Shown here: positions 35,310 through 43,159 of the stretch, piece by piece
Layout of the letters: every line of letters starts with the position of its first letter
How positions within the stretch are numbered: the first letter of the stretch is position 1
Source of the DNA: Methylorubrum thiocyanatum
GTDB lineage: Bacteria > Pseudomonadota > Alphaproteobacteria > Rhizobiales > Beijerinckiaceae
Assembly (NCBI GenBank): GCA_014138645.1
Contig: JACJIB010000001.1
Coordinates: forward strand, 1 to 64,000
Reading direction: 5' to 3'
Length of the DNA: 64,000 bases
Translations under genes and position numbers: made by a program
The notes under the pieces: generated by a model
Databases searched by the model: none
Told to the model about the DNA's origin: nothing
Seen by the model: the letters and a program-made list of their open reading frames with translations, nothing else

Positions 35310-36920
35310 TCAGTGCCGCGGCCCGGACGAGGGATCGAGGCGCACCGCCATGAGGACGTCCACCAGCCGGGCGAGCCGGCGCATCGAGCCCCCCCTCCAG
35401 TGCTGGGCCAGTAGCGAGAGGTCGGTCTCGTCCAGCGTGCCCCAAGCCTCGTCGAGACCGCGTTGGCGGCAGGCCTCGCGCGAGACCTGGGGCGCGAGAA
35501 TGCGGAGGTGCTCCGGCCCCGGCAGGGCGCAGTCGAGCTGCACGAATCGGTCGAGCAGCGCGGCCGGGACGGAGGCGACGTCGTTCGCCGTCGCGATCCA
35601 GGGCACGTGGCTGAGATCTGCCTGCGCCTCCACAAACTGGTCGTGGTAGGCGGAGGCGTTCTCCGGATCGGTCATGCCGACGAGCGCGTCATAGAGGCGG
35701 CCCCCGTTCGACTGCTGCGTGCCGGAGGCCCGGCCGAGCTCGTCGAGGAGCATGGCGGGGTTCGCCGTCATGCTCGCGACCATCTCGGCCAGCGCCCGGC
35801 ACGGATGCCCGGTCTGCCAACGGCGCGGCGTCGCCGCCACGGAGGAGTTGTCGGCGGACGCGTCGCACGGGATGCGGGCGAGGTGCAGCCCGGCGAGCTC
35901 GCAGAGCCTCCGGACGTACCGCGTCTTCCCGGCGCCGGGCGGCCCCGTGAGGATGACGCGCAGCCCGCCCCAGGTCCGGCGGCCGCCCTGCAGGCGCACG
36001 ATGGCCCGCGTCACGTCCGCGAACTGCGGGAACTCCGCGTCCAGCGCCGCCACGAACCCCGCCCAGCTCGCGGGCACGGTCACGAGGGGCAGGTGCTTCC
36101 CGACGATGGCGCCGACGGCCGCCTTGAGCTCCTTGAGCGCGTCCGGCTTCAGCCCCGCGCCGAGCCTCGGAAGGGCGAGGAGCGTGTCCGGCGGCGGGCC
36201 GGCAACCTCGTCTCCGAGGTCGAGCGGGTCGAAATCCGGGTCGCGCGGGTCCGTGCCCGTGTCGTCGCGGACCGGCCCCCGCCGGACGACGGCGCGGATG
36301 GCGGAGCGGGTCTCGCCCTGGTCGAGCGCCGCGCAGAACCGCACGACCTCGCTCTCGGAGAGGAGATCCTGCCACGCCCGCTCGCGCATCTGGGCGCGGG
36401 GGACGGGGTGCTTGGGGTCGTGCCCGCCCTGCAGGATCTGATGGCCGAGGTAGGAGAACTCCGTGCGCGTGACCATCAGGGCCCGCCGCTCGCAGTCGTC
36501 GAACGTGCCGCCGAGGTAGACGTCGGTCTCGTGCATGGCGAGGACGGAGTTCGCGTAGTCCCCGAGCCAGGCGGTGGAGAACCGGCAGCGGGAGGCGTAC
36601 TCCTGGCAGTCGTCGCGCACGTCCGAGGTGAGCCGGGTGTCGGCGGCGGCATCCGCGAAGGCCTCCGTTAGCGTGGATGCCACCGCCACGGTGACGGTGC
36701 CCTCGTCGAGGGCGGCCAGGGCGTCGAGCACGCCGCGCGGCAGCCCGTCGAGCGGGATCGAGCGGGACCACGCGAGCAGGTCCGGGCCGGGGTGCCCCCA
36801 GAGCAGGGGCCAGCCGTAGCGGAGCTGACGCAGGGTCGCGGGGGCGGTGACGGTGTCGGGGGGCGTGTACGCGTGGCGCAGCGCCCGGGCGCGCTCCGCG
36901 CGCCGGATCTCGTCTGTCAT
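35310..36920 (-). CDS. AAA+ ATPase
   Basis: A 536-residue protein. The first 300 residues are a helical region without recognised domain. The C-terminal AAA+ module has Walker A GPPGAGKT (326-333), Walker B-like AMLLDELGRA, sensor-1 PWIATAND and an Arg-finger segment LLDRFVQLD, closest in pattern to Lon/MoxR-like AAA+ cores, but there is no protease domain. It is the central gene of the minus-strand operon with small proteins and a metallophosphoesterase. Substrate unknown; remodelling or packaging roles in a mobile element are possible. Confidence 0.75.
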   Translation of the reverse strand: MTDEIRRAERARALRHAYTPPDTVTAPATLRQLRYGWPLLWGHPGPDLLAWSRSIPLDGLPRGVLDALAALDEGTVTVAVASTLTEAFADAAADTRLTSDVRDDCQEYASRCRFSTAWLGDYANSVLAMHETDVYLGGTFDDCERRALMVTRTEFSYLGHQILQGGHDPKHPVPRAQMRERAWQDLLSESEVVRFCAALDQGETRSAIRAVVRRGPVRDDTGTDPRDPDFDPLDLGDEVAGPPPDTLLALPRLGAGLKPDALKELKAAVGAIVGKHLPLVTVPASWAGFVAALDAEFPQFADVTRAIVRLQGGRRTWGGLRVILTGPPGAGKTRYVRRLCELAGLHLARIPCDASADNSSVAATPRRWQTGHPCRALAEMVASMTANPAMLLDELGRASGTQQSNGGRLYDALVGMTDPENASAYHDQFVEAQADLSHVPWIATANDVASVPAALLDRFVQLDCALPGPEHLRILAPQVSREACRQRGLDEAWGTLDETDLSLLAQHWRGGSMRRLARLVDVLMAVRLDPSSGPRH

Positions 36921-36989
36921 TGGTCTACTCCCACTGACAGCCTTCCCGCGGAAGGCCTGATAAGGGACGTTGACCGTAGCAGCGCCGGG

Positions 36990-37592
36990 TTAAGGCTTCG
37001 TTTCGCGCCGGGCCCGGGCCGCGGCGGAGTCTGCCTGCATCCCGCTGACGAGCTCCAAGGCGCGCGCCAGCATGCCGTCCAGCCGCTCCTGGAGGAGATC
37101 CTGGCCCTGCGGCGACAGGCGGCCGCCCGGCGCCAGCGAGACCTCCTCGTCCCCCTCGCGCGCGGCATCCTTCACGGCCTCGTCCCACATCCACGCGACG
37201 GCGAGCATCAGGTGGCCGAGGGCGCGGGGAGACCGGCTCGCCGCGGCGCGGCCAAGCAGCGACAGGATGGCCGGCGGCAGGCCGTGCGAGAGGATCCGCC
37301 CGCGCATCATCGAGCGCGTGTTCATGCCGGTGATGGCCGAGAGGTCGCTGGTCCACTCTCGCGGCCCGAACAGCCGCCGCGCCGCGGTGTCGATGGCCTC
37401 CCAGAGGGGCTCGGCGATGGCGTCATGCTCCACGGGCTGCCCGTCGATCAGGGCCTGGCGCCCGTCGTAGGACAGCACCGAGCCCACGTTCCGGGCGGTG
37501 ATGACTGCGCCCAGTTCCTTGAGCCGGGTCGGGTTCACGAGCCCGACGGGCGTACCCACGACCGGCACGCCGTCGGGGATCGGGTGGAGCAT
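36990..37592 (-). CDS. Hypothetical protein, first gene of AAA+ operon
   Basis: A 200-residue protein (MLHPIPDGVPVVGTPVGLVNPTRL...) mostly helical in the second half, rich in Ala/Arg, with a C-terminal segment LLQERLDGMLARALELVSGM. A longer in-frame start at 37670 adds 26 basic residues. 69 bp separate it from the AAA+ gene. No family recognised. Confidence 0.6.
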   Translation of the reverse strand: MLHPIPDGVPVVGTPVGLVNPTRLKELGAVITARNVGSVLSYDGRQALIDGQPVEHDAIAEPLWEAIDTAARRLFGPREWTSDLSAITGMNTRSMMRGRILSHGLPPAILSLLGRAAASRSPRALGHLMLAVAWMWDEAVKDAAREGDEEVSLAPGGRLSPQGQDLLQERLDGMLARALELVSGMQADSAAARARRETKP

Positions 37593-37962
37593 GATGCGCA
37601 CTGAACGGACGGTCCTGAGGAGGGCGCGAGGATCCGCGCTCCCGACGTTCCTGCCACCGCGAGCCGCCACAGGCCAGGGTTAACGCGGTCGCCGACGCCG
37701 CAGGCCGAATGGTTCGTATACGCGACATCTCGGGGGCGGGGCGGTCCGGATGTCGCGTATAGAGGCCACTGTCGGAACCGCATGGTTAACGCGGTCGCCG
37801 ACACCGGCCGCCGGGCAACTCATATAGCTTGTGTCGGGGGCCCCGGGGGCCCGGATAACTCATTTACGAGTTCATCCAGGCCCCCGCCGCCGTCAACATG
37901 GTTACCGCAACCGGCGGCAGGACCCCCTGTTCCGGGGCCGCGCCGAGGGTAGCCTGAGGGGC
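37593..37962. promoter_or_regulatory. Repeat-rich divergent control region
   Basis: About 370 bp between divergent genes. It contains a 19-bp exact direct repeat, GGTTAACGCGGTCGCCGAC, at 37678-37696 and 37784-37802 (106 bp apart), a 12-bp inverted repeat TATACGCGACAT / ATGTCGCGTATA at 37717-37728 and 37750-37761, and a 16-bp imperfect direct repeat around AACTCAT at 37811-37826 and 37851-37866. This is the layout of an operator region for a mobile-element repressor, or less likely a small iteron origin. Confidence 0.55.
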
Positions 37963-38364
37963 ATGAAGAAGGCGCATCCCATCCGCTGCCGGGCGCTCGC
38001 CGCCCGCCGTGCCCGGCAGGCCCGCACGCTTGCGGCCCGCCGCCAGGTCGAGGCCATCGCCGACAGGGTGGCCGTGGACCTCGACGCGCTGGCGAGGTTC
38101 GGCATCGTGCGCATCCCGACGTCCGCCCGCACCCGTCCCTACGACCCGTTCATCGACAGCGACATCCGCCCGAGGATCCCGAGGCTGCCCAGCTTCGAGC
38201 CGCTCGAACTCATCGCGCTGCCGGCCTGGGAGGCCGCCACGCCGCCGGCGTCCGGGATGCAGTTCGACGCCGAGGGCAACCCGACCGCCTACGTCATCCC
38301 ATTGGATCCGCCGGCCCGCACCCGCGACGCCGACCTGCCTGCTGTGGGGTCCTTCCATGGCTGA
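37963..38364 (+). CDS. Hypothetical protein with basic N-terminus
   Basis: A 133-residue protein beginning MKKAHPIRCRALAARRARQARTL, very Arg-rich for 30 residues, then a mixed region with FIDSDIRPRIPRLPSFEPLELIALPAWE. TGAGGGGC lies upstream of the ATG at 37963. Its stop overlaps the start of the next (damaged) gene by 8 bp. Function unknown; the basic head could bind nucleic acid. Confidence 0.5.
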   Translation: MKKAHPIRCRALAARRARQARTLAARRQVEAIADRVAVDLDALARFGIVRIPTSARTRPYDPFIDSDIRPRIPRLPSFEPLELIALPAWEAATPPASGMQFDAEGNPTAYVIPLDPPARTRDADLPAVGSFHG

Positions 38365-38632
38365 GCCCAAAGACGTCGTGACCTAGTGCGAGGAGAACCT
38401 CACCCTGCGGGCGCCTGACGGCCGGGAGAACCACTTGCGCCTCCACTGCTACCAGCAGGGCATCCTCGACGCGTGGACGCCGGGGTGCACCGTCAGAATC
38501 CTCAGCGAGGAGGAGCGCCGGCGGCTGTGCGGTCCGAACCTGATGGAACTGGTCTGCCTGCAGTTGGCGCTCGATGCCGGCGGAGAAGTCGTGGTCTACG
38601 AGCGGGCCGACGACGCGAGGAGGGGAGCGTGA
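38357..38632 (+). pseudogene. Small gene with amber stop at codon 10
   Basis: ATG 38357 begins MAEPKDVVT, then TAG (38384-38386), and the same frame continues for 81 codons (CEENLTLRAPDGRENHLRLHCYQQG...YERADDARRGA). The overlap with the preceding gene and continuation after the stop suggest a recently broken gene; translation could restart at the TTG at 38435, giving 65 residues. Function unknown. Confidence 0.45.
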
Positions 38633-38995
38633 GCGTCCGCATCACCGCCACGATGGGCGGCTTCACCCTGCAGCCTTGGGAGCCCCCCGCCGCCCCCGGC
38701 GAACCGCCCCGACGAGTTCTGGTGGATCGAGTGGGCCGAGGGCATGCCGCTTGAGCCGGCCCGCATCGAGTATCGGGAAGGGCGCCCGGCCCAGATCTCC
38801 GAGATCAGGTCGGACTACGCCATGGACCTCGCCGAGCGTGGCGTGCGCCTGGTCGAGCCTGTCCTGCCGCCGGGCCGGATCGCCGCGGCGGTCTCCAAGT
38901 TGGAGGAAGCCGTCGCCGGCTGGCCGGTGCTCGACTGCGTCTTGGACGACGCAAGGGAGGCCCTGGCCATCCTCAAGGGAGAGCCGGCCGCCTAG
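38629..38995 (+). pseudogene. Hypothetical gene with frameshift in a C-rich tract
   Basis: From GTG 38629 the first part reads VRITATMGGFTLQPWEPPAAPG. Near 38701 coding potential moves one base over, to NRPDEFWWIEWAEGMPLEPARIEYREG...AILKGEPAA ending at 38995. The shift follows the tract around 38683-38700 rich in C runs, where either mutation or sequencing error is plausible. If intact the product would be about 121 residues. No family recognised. Confidence 0.5.
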
Positions 38996-39207
38996 CGCAG
39001 CCCCGCGAGCACGGCCGCCTCGACCGCCGCGCCCAGGCCTTCGGTCTCGCGTCCGTGCTCGCGGACCTCATGGACCAGCGCAGACGCCCGTCCTCGGCGG
39101 ACGACGACCGTGCTGCGCTCCGGGCCGACCATCACCCGCACGGTGATCTCGACGATGGCGCCGGCGCCGGGGCCGTCCTCGACGGGATAGAGGGGGGCGT
39201 CGCTCAT
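38992..39207 (-). CDS. Hypothetical small protein
   Basis: A 71-residue protein from ATG 39207 (MSDAPLYPVEDGPGAGAIVEITVRVMVGPERSTVVVRRG), beta-rich then helical (EGLGAAVEAAVLAGL). Its stop overlaps the end of the convergent gene by 4 bp. Function unknown. Confidence 0.5.
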   Translation of the reverse strand: MSDAPLYPVEDGPGAGAIVEITVRVMVGPERSTVVVRRGRASALVHEVREHGRETEGLGAAVEAAVLAGLR

Positions 39208-39436
39208 GGCGGCGATGATCGCTGGGGCCGCGGCCGCCGGCAATCGGGGTGACGAAGCGGTCCAAATCCCACACTCCGGCCGCGCGGTCCCCGTGCACGG
39301 CGGCCGCGCCCCGGCCGGGGGGAGCTTGCCACGGCATGAGAGTGGTCCCCGAACGCGCGTTCGAGGACCCCTTCTGATTTCATACGAGCGAGGGAATGCC
39401 GGGTCCGCGCGGGGGAATTCACCCGAGCGTGTGAAC

Positions 39437-39480
39437 GGTACTTTGTACCATCATATGGTTGTATAAGGGTACAAAGTACC
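39437..39480. promoter_or_regulatory. 13-bp inverted repeat operator candidate
   Basis: GGTACTTTGTACC (39437-39449) is exactly inverted as GGTACAAAGTACC (39468-39480), and each arm is itself nearly palindromic (GGTAC...GTACC). It lies 30-73 bp before the start at 39510, in an AT-richer stretch. This is the form of a two-site operator for a dimeric repressor. Confidence 0.6.
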
Positions 39481-39509
39481 CTATGTCTCCTACCAGACAG
39501 GAGGCAGCC

Positions 39510-39950
39510 ATGAACAAGCAGATCGACAAGGCCAATCTCTTCCGGAACGCCTGGAGCATCGTCCGCCACACGGCGATGGACCTCGACCTCACACCCGAGT
39601 GCGCCCGCCAATTCTTCGGCGCGGCCCTCCGCAAGGCCTGGGCGCAGGCCCGCGCCGAGGCGGCCGCCCCCACCGCTCCCAAGACCGCCATGCTCACGTT
39701 CCATACCGGCAAGGGCCGCCGCGACCGCGCCTGGCTCGCCAGGGTCACCGGCACGGATGCCCGCTTCGGGTTCGCCCGCCAGTTCCTGCGCGGCCAGGAG
39801 TTCTGGGACAACGGCAACAAGGTCCGGTTCGACATCGAGCTCGTCGAGGGCGCAGCGTTCGAGGACAACTCCTACGGCTACTACGTCGTCCGTGACGGCG
39901 CCCTCGGGGAGCTGGCCGACAAGGCCGCCTTCACCGCCCTGTTCGCCTGA
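39510..39950 (+). CDS. Hypothetical protein downstream of dyad operator
   Basis: A 146-residue protein with a strong AGGAGG before ATG 39510. It has a helical N-terminal half (NLFRNAWSIVRHTAMDL...FFGAALRKAWAQARAEA) and a beta-rich C-terminal half ending GELADKAAFTALFA. No recognised family; similar small proteins occur on Methylobacterium mobile elements as far as composition suggests. Confidence 0.6.
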   Translation: MNKQIDKANLFRNAWSIVRHTAMDLDLTPECARQFFGAALRKAWAQARAEAAAPTAPKTAMLTFHTGKGRRDRAWLARVTGTDARFGFARQFLRGQEFWDNGNKVRFDIELVEGAAFEDNSYGYYVVRDGALGELADKAAFTALFA

Positions 39951-39971
39951 GCCTCCCAGGAGCCCGCCCCC

Positions 39972-40658
39972 ATGTCCAACCGCGCTCGCCTCGTCTCCCT
40001 CATGGAGCGCCTCGCCCTCTCGAAGGGCGACGTCGCCCGCATCGCCCGCGCCAGCGATGCCACCGTCGATTCGTGGCTCAAGCCCGAGACCAGTAAGAGC
40101 CACCGCGTCTGCCCGGACGTGGTGCTCGCCGTCATCGAGCACGGAGCCGGGGATCCGATCTGCGCGACGGCGTCCGAGGCGGCCGACGTCCTGGGCGTCA
40201 CCGTCGCCCGCGTCCGTGCCATGGCCATCGACCTGCAGGTCGGGCTCGGCGGCGCCCTGTGGGCAGCCGGGCAGGACGAGGTCCTCGCCCGCGTCGAGGC
40301 CGGCGAGCCGGTCACTCTGGCGTTCGGCACGGTGGCGTTCCTCGTCCTGCCCGGCTGGGCGTTCGTGCCCCTGCAGGGACGGGACGGACGCCGGTGCAAG
40401 TTGGCCATCCGGGCCCGCATTGTCGCCGGCGCCGACGGAGGCCGCCGCCTCGACACGCAGGCCGATGACTGGGCCGACGAGGCCACCACGCGGGCGGAGG
40501 CCTCCACGGCGGCCGCCGTCGCCGAGAGGATGGAGGAGGTCCGCGTGCTCGGCCTACGCCGCGTCGAGGCCCTCGATGCCGGCGACGAGGCCGAAGTCCG
40601 GCGCATCGACAAGGTCCTCGACCTCGTCGGGCGGTCGGTCGAAGCGGTCGGAACGTAG
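39972..40658 (+). CDS. HTH-domain protein near tRNA-Gly
   Basis: A 228-residue protein. The N-terminus (LVSLMERLALSKGDVARIARASDATVDSWLKPETSKSHR) has the shape of an XRE-like helix-turn-helix, followed by a second helical motif (ASEAADVLGVTVARVRAMA) and a C-terminal helical region. It is 21 bp after the preceding gene, so both are probably controlled from the dyad at 39437. A regulator of the element is plausible. Confidence 0.6.
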   Translation: MSNRARLVSLMERLALSKGDVARIARASDATVDSWLKPETSKSHRVCPDVVLAVIEHGAGDPICATASEAADVLGVTVARVRAMAIDLQVGLGGALWAAGQDEVLARVEAGEPVTLAFGTVAFLVLPGWAFVPLQGRDGRRCKLAIRARIVAGADGGRRLDTQADDWADEATTRAEASTAAAVAERMEEVRVLGLRRVEALDAGDEAEVRRIDKVLDLVGRSVEAVGT

Positions 40659-40731
40659 GGGAGCGTGGTATCCCGGTGGTATCCGTCAGATAGAGGGATA
40701 CCACCGAACTAGGCTATGTGCCTATAATTGT

Positions 40732-40806
40732 TGGAGCGGGCGATCGGGATCGAACCGACGACATTCAGCTTGGGAAGCTGACGTTCTACCACTGAACTAC
40801 GCCCGC
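40732..40806 (-). tRNA. tRNA-Gly (anticodon CCC)
   Basis: Minus-strand cloverleaf: acceptor GCGGGCG pairs with CGCCCGC, D arm GTTCAGTGGTAGAAC, anticodon stem TCAGC/GCTGA with loop TTCCCAA (anticodon CCC), T arm GTCGG TTCGATC CCGAT, and encoded CCA end at 40732-40734. The 3' end faces the accessory region, the usual orientation for islands integrated at tRNA 3' ends, though no integrase or second att copy is visible. Confidence 0.9.
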
Positions 40807-40950
40807 ATCCGGCCGCTCAGGAGGCGCTGGCGCCTCTTTGAGCCGGACGATGCCTTCCGAAGCCGGAGACATCGGGAGGCTGTCATTTTCATAAGCGATG
40901 GCCGGCGCCTGTCCACCCCAAAAATGCGCGCGCTGTCGGATCCGCTGCGA

Positions 40951-41457
40951 TCAGGCGGATCCGGTCTCGTCGCGGGACCGGATTCCGGCGCTGCGGCCGG
41001 CGATCAGCCAGTAGACGAGGCCCGAAACCGCGCCGGCGAGAAGCAGGATCGCGGCGAACCGGGCCTCGGCCGCCGCGGCCTCCGAGCCGGAGGGTGGGGC
41101 TGCGCCGCCGCGGGCGAGCCAGGGCAGGAGTGCCGTCAGGCCGCCCGAGGCGGCGGCGTACCAGATCGGAGAGCGCAGCCCGAGGGTCTCGCCGAACAGT
41201 GCGGCGAGCGTCGGTGGCAGGATCAGCAGGAGGCCGAGCGCCTGGGCGAGGCCGAACGCCGCCATCACCGCCACCTCCGGCGGAATGCCGTCGGCGAGGT
41301 CCGTCAGGCCAGCCATCAGCCCGACGAGGCCAAGCCGGCCGAAGGCCTCGCGGAAGGACGGGTCGAGGAACACGCCGGCCGCGAGCGCCAGCGTTCCGGC
41401 GGGTACCGCCATCACCAGGGCGAAGGCCGCGAGCAGGAGGCGTCCCAGCAGCCGCAT
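40951..41457 (-). CDS. Conserved membrane protein, unknown function
   Basis: A 168-residue protein with four hydrophobic segments (about 5-30, 60-85, 95-112, 134-152) and short Ala/Gly-rich loops. No catalytic motif visible. It stands alone between the tRNA and the methylamine genes; the 285 bp to its left-of-operon neighbour gmaS hold nothing recognisable. Confidence 0.65.
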   Translation of the reverse strand: MRLLGRLLLAAFALVMAVPAGTLALAAGVFLDPSFREAFGRLGLVGLMAGLTDLADGIPPEVAVMAAFGLAQALGLLLILPPTLAALFGETLGLRSPIWYAAASGGLTALLPWLARGGAAPPSGSEAAAAEARFAAILLLAGAVSGLVYWLIAGRSAGIRSRDETGSA

Positions 41458-41742
41458 CGGAAGGTCGGATCCTTGCCCCGCACCGTCGGCCGGCGGGACG
41501 GAGCGAGCGATATGTCGTCCGAGCCGGGCCGGGCAAGCCGCCGGTGGCGATCGTGCCGGTCCAGGCCTTGAATGCCCGCCACGTCGCCTCGATCCCGGTG
41601 AGGCCGATCGCCCGGTGAGGCCGACCGCATGGGAACGCAGGGCTTGGAAGCGGCCTCGCGGCGCGGCATGCCCGGCTCGGTTCGCTTCCTCGAAAGGGCT
41701 CCCGTGCCCTGACCGTCCCGGTCGCCCGGGATTCGACGGGGC

Positions 41743-43041
41743 TCAGCAGTCGAGCGTGGTGTCGCGTTCCCACTGCGTCAGGTGGCGGCAGTAATCGTCC
41801 CATTCCTGGCGTTTGAGCTTGAGGTAGCTCGGTACGAAGGCGCCGAGCGACTCGTTGAGGACCGAACTCGCCTCGAGCGCGCGCAGTGCGTCGAGCAGGT
41901 TGAGCGGCAGGCGCTTGACGCCCTCGACCGTATGCCCGTCCGTGTACATGTTGATGTCGAGGCGCTTGCCGGGATCGCGCCGCTCACGGATGCCGTCGAG
42001 ACCGGCGGCGAGGATACCCGCCTGGAGCAGGTAGGGGTTGGCCGCCCCATCCGCGAGGCGGAACTCGAAGCGCCCGCCATCGGGGATGCGGATCATGTGG
42101 GTGCGGTTGTTGCCCGTATAGGTCACCGTGTTCGGCGCCCAGGTCGCGCCGGAGGTCGTGCGCGGCGCGTTGATGCGCTTGTAGGAGTTCACGCACGGGT
42201 TGGTGAGGGCGGCGAGCGCGTCGGCGGAGTGGATCAGGCCGCCGATGAAGTGGTAGCCGAGCTGAGACAGGCCGATCTCGTCGGAGCGGTCGGAGAAGAC
42301 GTTCTGGCCCTCGCGCCAGAGCGAGACGTGGGCGTGGCAGCCCGAACCCGTGAGATCCATGAACGGCTTGGGCATGAAGGTCGCGCGGAAGCCGTGCTTC
42401 TCGGCGATCGAGCGGGTCATGTACTTGAAGAAGGCGTGCCGGTCGGCGGTGATCAGCGCGTCGTCATAGTCCCAGTTCATCTCGAACTGGCCGTTCGCGT
42501 CCTCGTGGTCGTTCTGGTAGGGCTTCCAGCCGAGTGCCAGCATCGCGTCGCAGATCTCGGTGATGACCTCGTAGCGGCGCATCAGGGCGGACTGGTCGTA
42601 GCAGGGCTTGGTCTGCTTGTCGGCGGTGTCGGCGGGTTCCGAGCCGCAGGGCGTGATCAGGAAGAACTCGCACTCGACGCCGGTCTTCATCTGCAGCCCT
42701 TCCTGGGCTGCCTCCTTGATCAGGCGCTTGAGGATGTTGCGCGGGCCCTGCTCCACCGCCTCGCCGTTCATGACGAGGTCGGCGGGCAGCCAGCCGACCT
42801 CCGGCTTCCACGGCAGCTGGATCAGCCCTTCGGGGTCGGGCATGGCGAGAAGGTCGGCGTCCGCCGGGCTCATGTCGAGCCAGGTGGCGAAGCCGGCAAA
42901 CCCCGCGCCGTTGCGGCAGGTGCTGGCGATCGCGGCGGCCGGCACCAGCTTGGCGCGCTGGGTGCCGAACAGGTCGGTGTAGGACACCAGGAAATACTTG
43001 ATGCCGCGTTCGCGGGCGGCGACTTCGAGTTCGTGCGTCAT
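41743..43041 (-). CDS. gmaS: Gamma-glutamylmethylamide synthetase GmaS
   Basis: A 432-residue glutamine-synthetase-family ligase. It joins methylamine to glutamate with ATP, the first step of the N-methylglutamate pathway. Visible family features: N-terminal beta-grasp (FLVSYTDLFGTQRAKLVP), metal-binding GVECEFFLI, NGQFEMNW, GSGCHAHVSL, and NPCVNSYKRINAPRTTSGATWAPN. The last gene of the minus-strand order mgsA-B-C-gmaS. Paralogous GlnT/GS-III enzymes look similar; the linked mgs and mgd genes decide the call. ATG 43041 gives the normal N-terminus. Confidence 0.88.
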   Translation of the reverse strand: MTHELEVAARERGIKYFLVSYTDLFGTQRAKLVPAAAIASTCRNGAGFAGFATWLDMSPADADLLAMPDPEGLIQLPWKPEVGWLPADLVMNGEAVEQGPRNILKRLIKEAAQEGLQMKTGVECEFFLITPCGSEPADTADKQTKPCYDQSALMRRYEVITEICDAMLALGWKPYQNDHEDANGQFEMNWDYDDALITADRHAFFKYMTRSIAEKHGFRATFMPKPFMDLTGSGCHAHVSLWREGQNVFSDRSDEIGLSQLGYHFIGGLIHSADALAALTNPCVNSYKRINAPRTTSGATWAPNTVTYTGNNRTHMIRIPDGGRFEFRLADGAANPYLLQAGILAAGLDGIRERRDPGKRLDINMYTDGHTVEGVKRLPLNLLDALRALEASSVLNESLGAFVPSYLKLKRQEWDDYCRHLTQWERDTTLDC

Positions 43042-43159
43042 TGCAAGAAATCTCCCGGTGTCATCGGACCCACGTTGGTCCCACCCAAGAAGCCCATTCA
43101 ACAAGAAGCCCATTCAAGAAGAAGGGCCGCCTCGAAGCGTTCGGGGCGGCCCTCGCAGG

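Noticed and set aside
41743..43041. A standard glutamine synthetase (glnA/glnT)
   Set aside because: The gene is co-directional with mgsABC and opposite mgdABCD, which fits gamma-glutamylmethylamide synthetase; some residual ambiguity remains.
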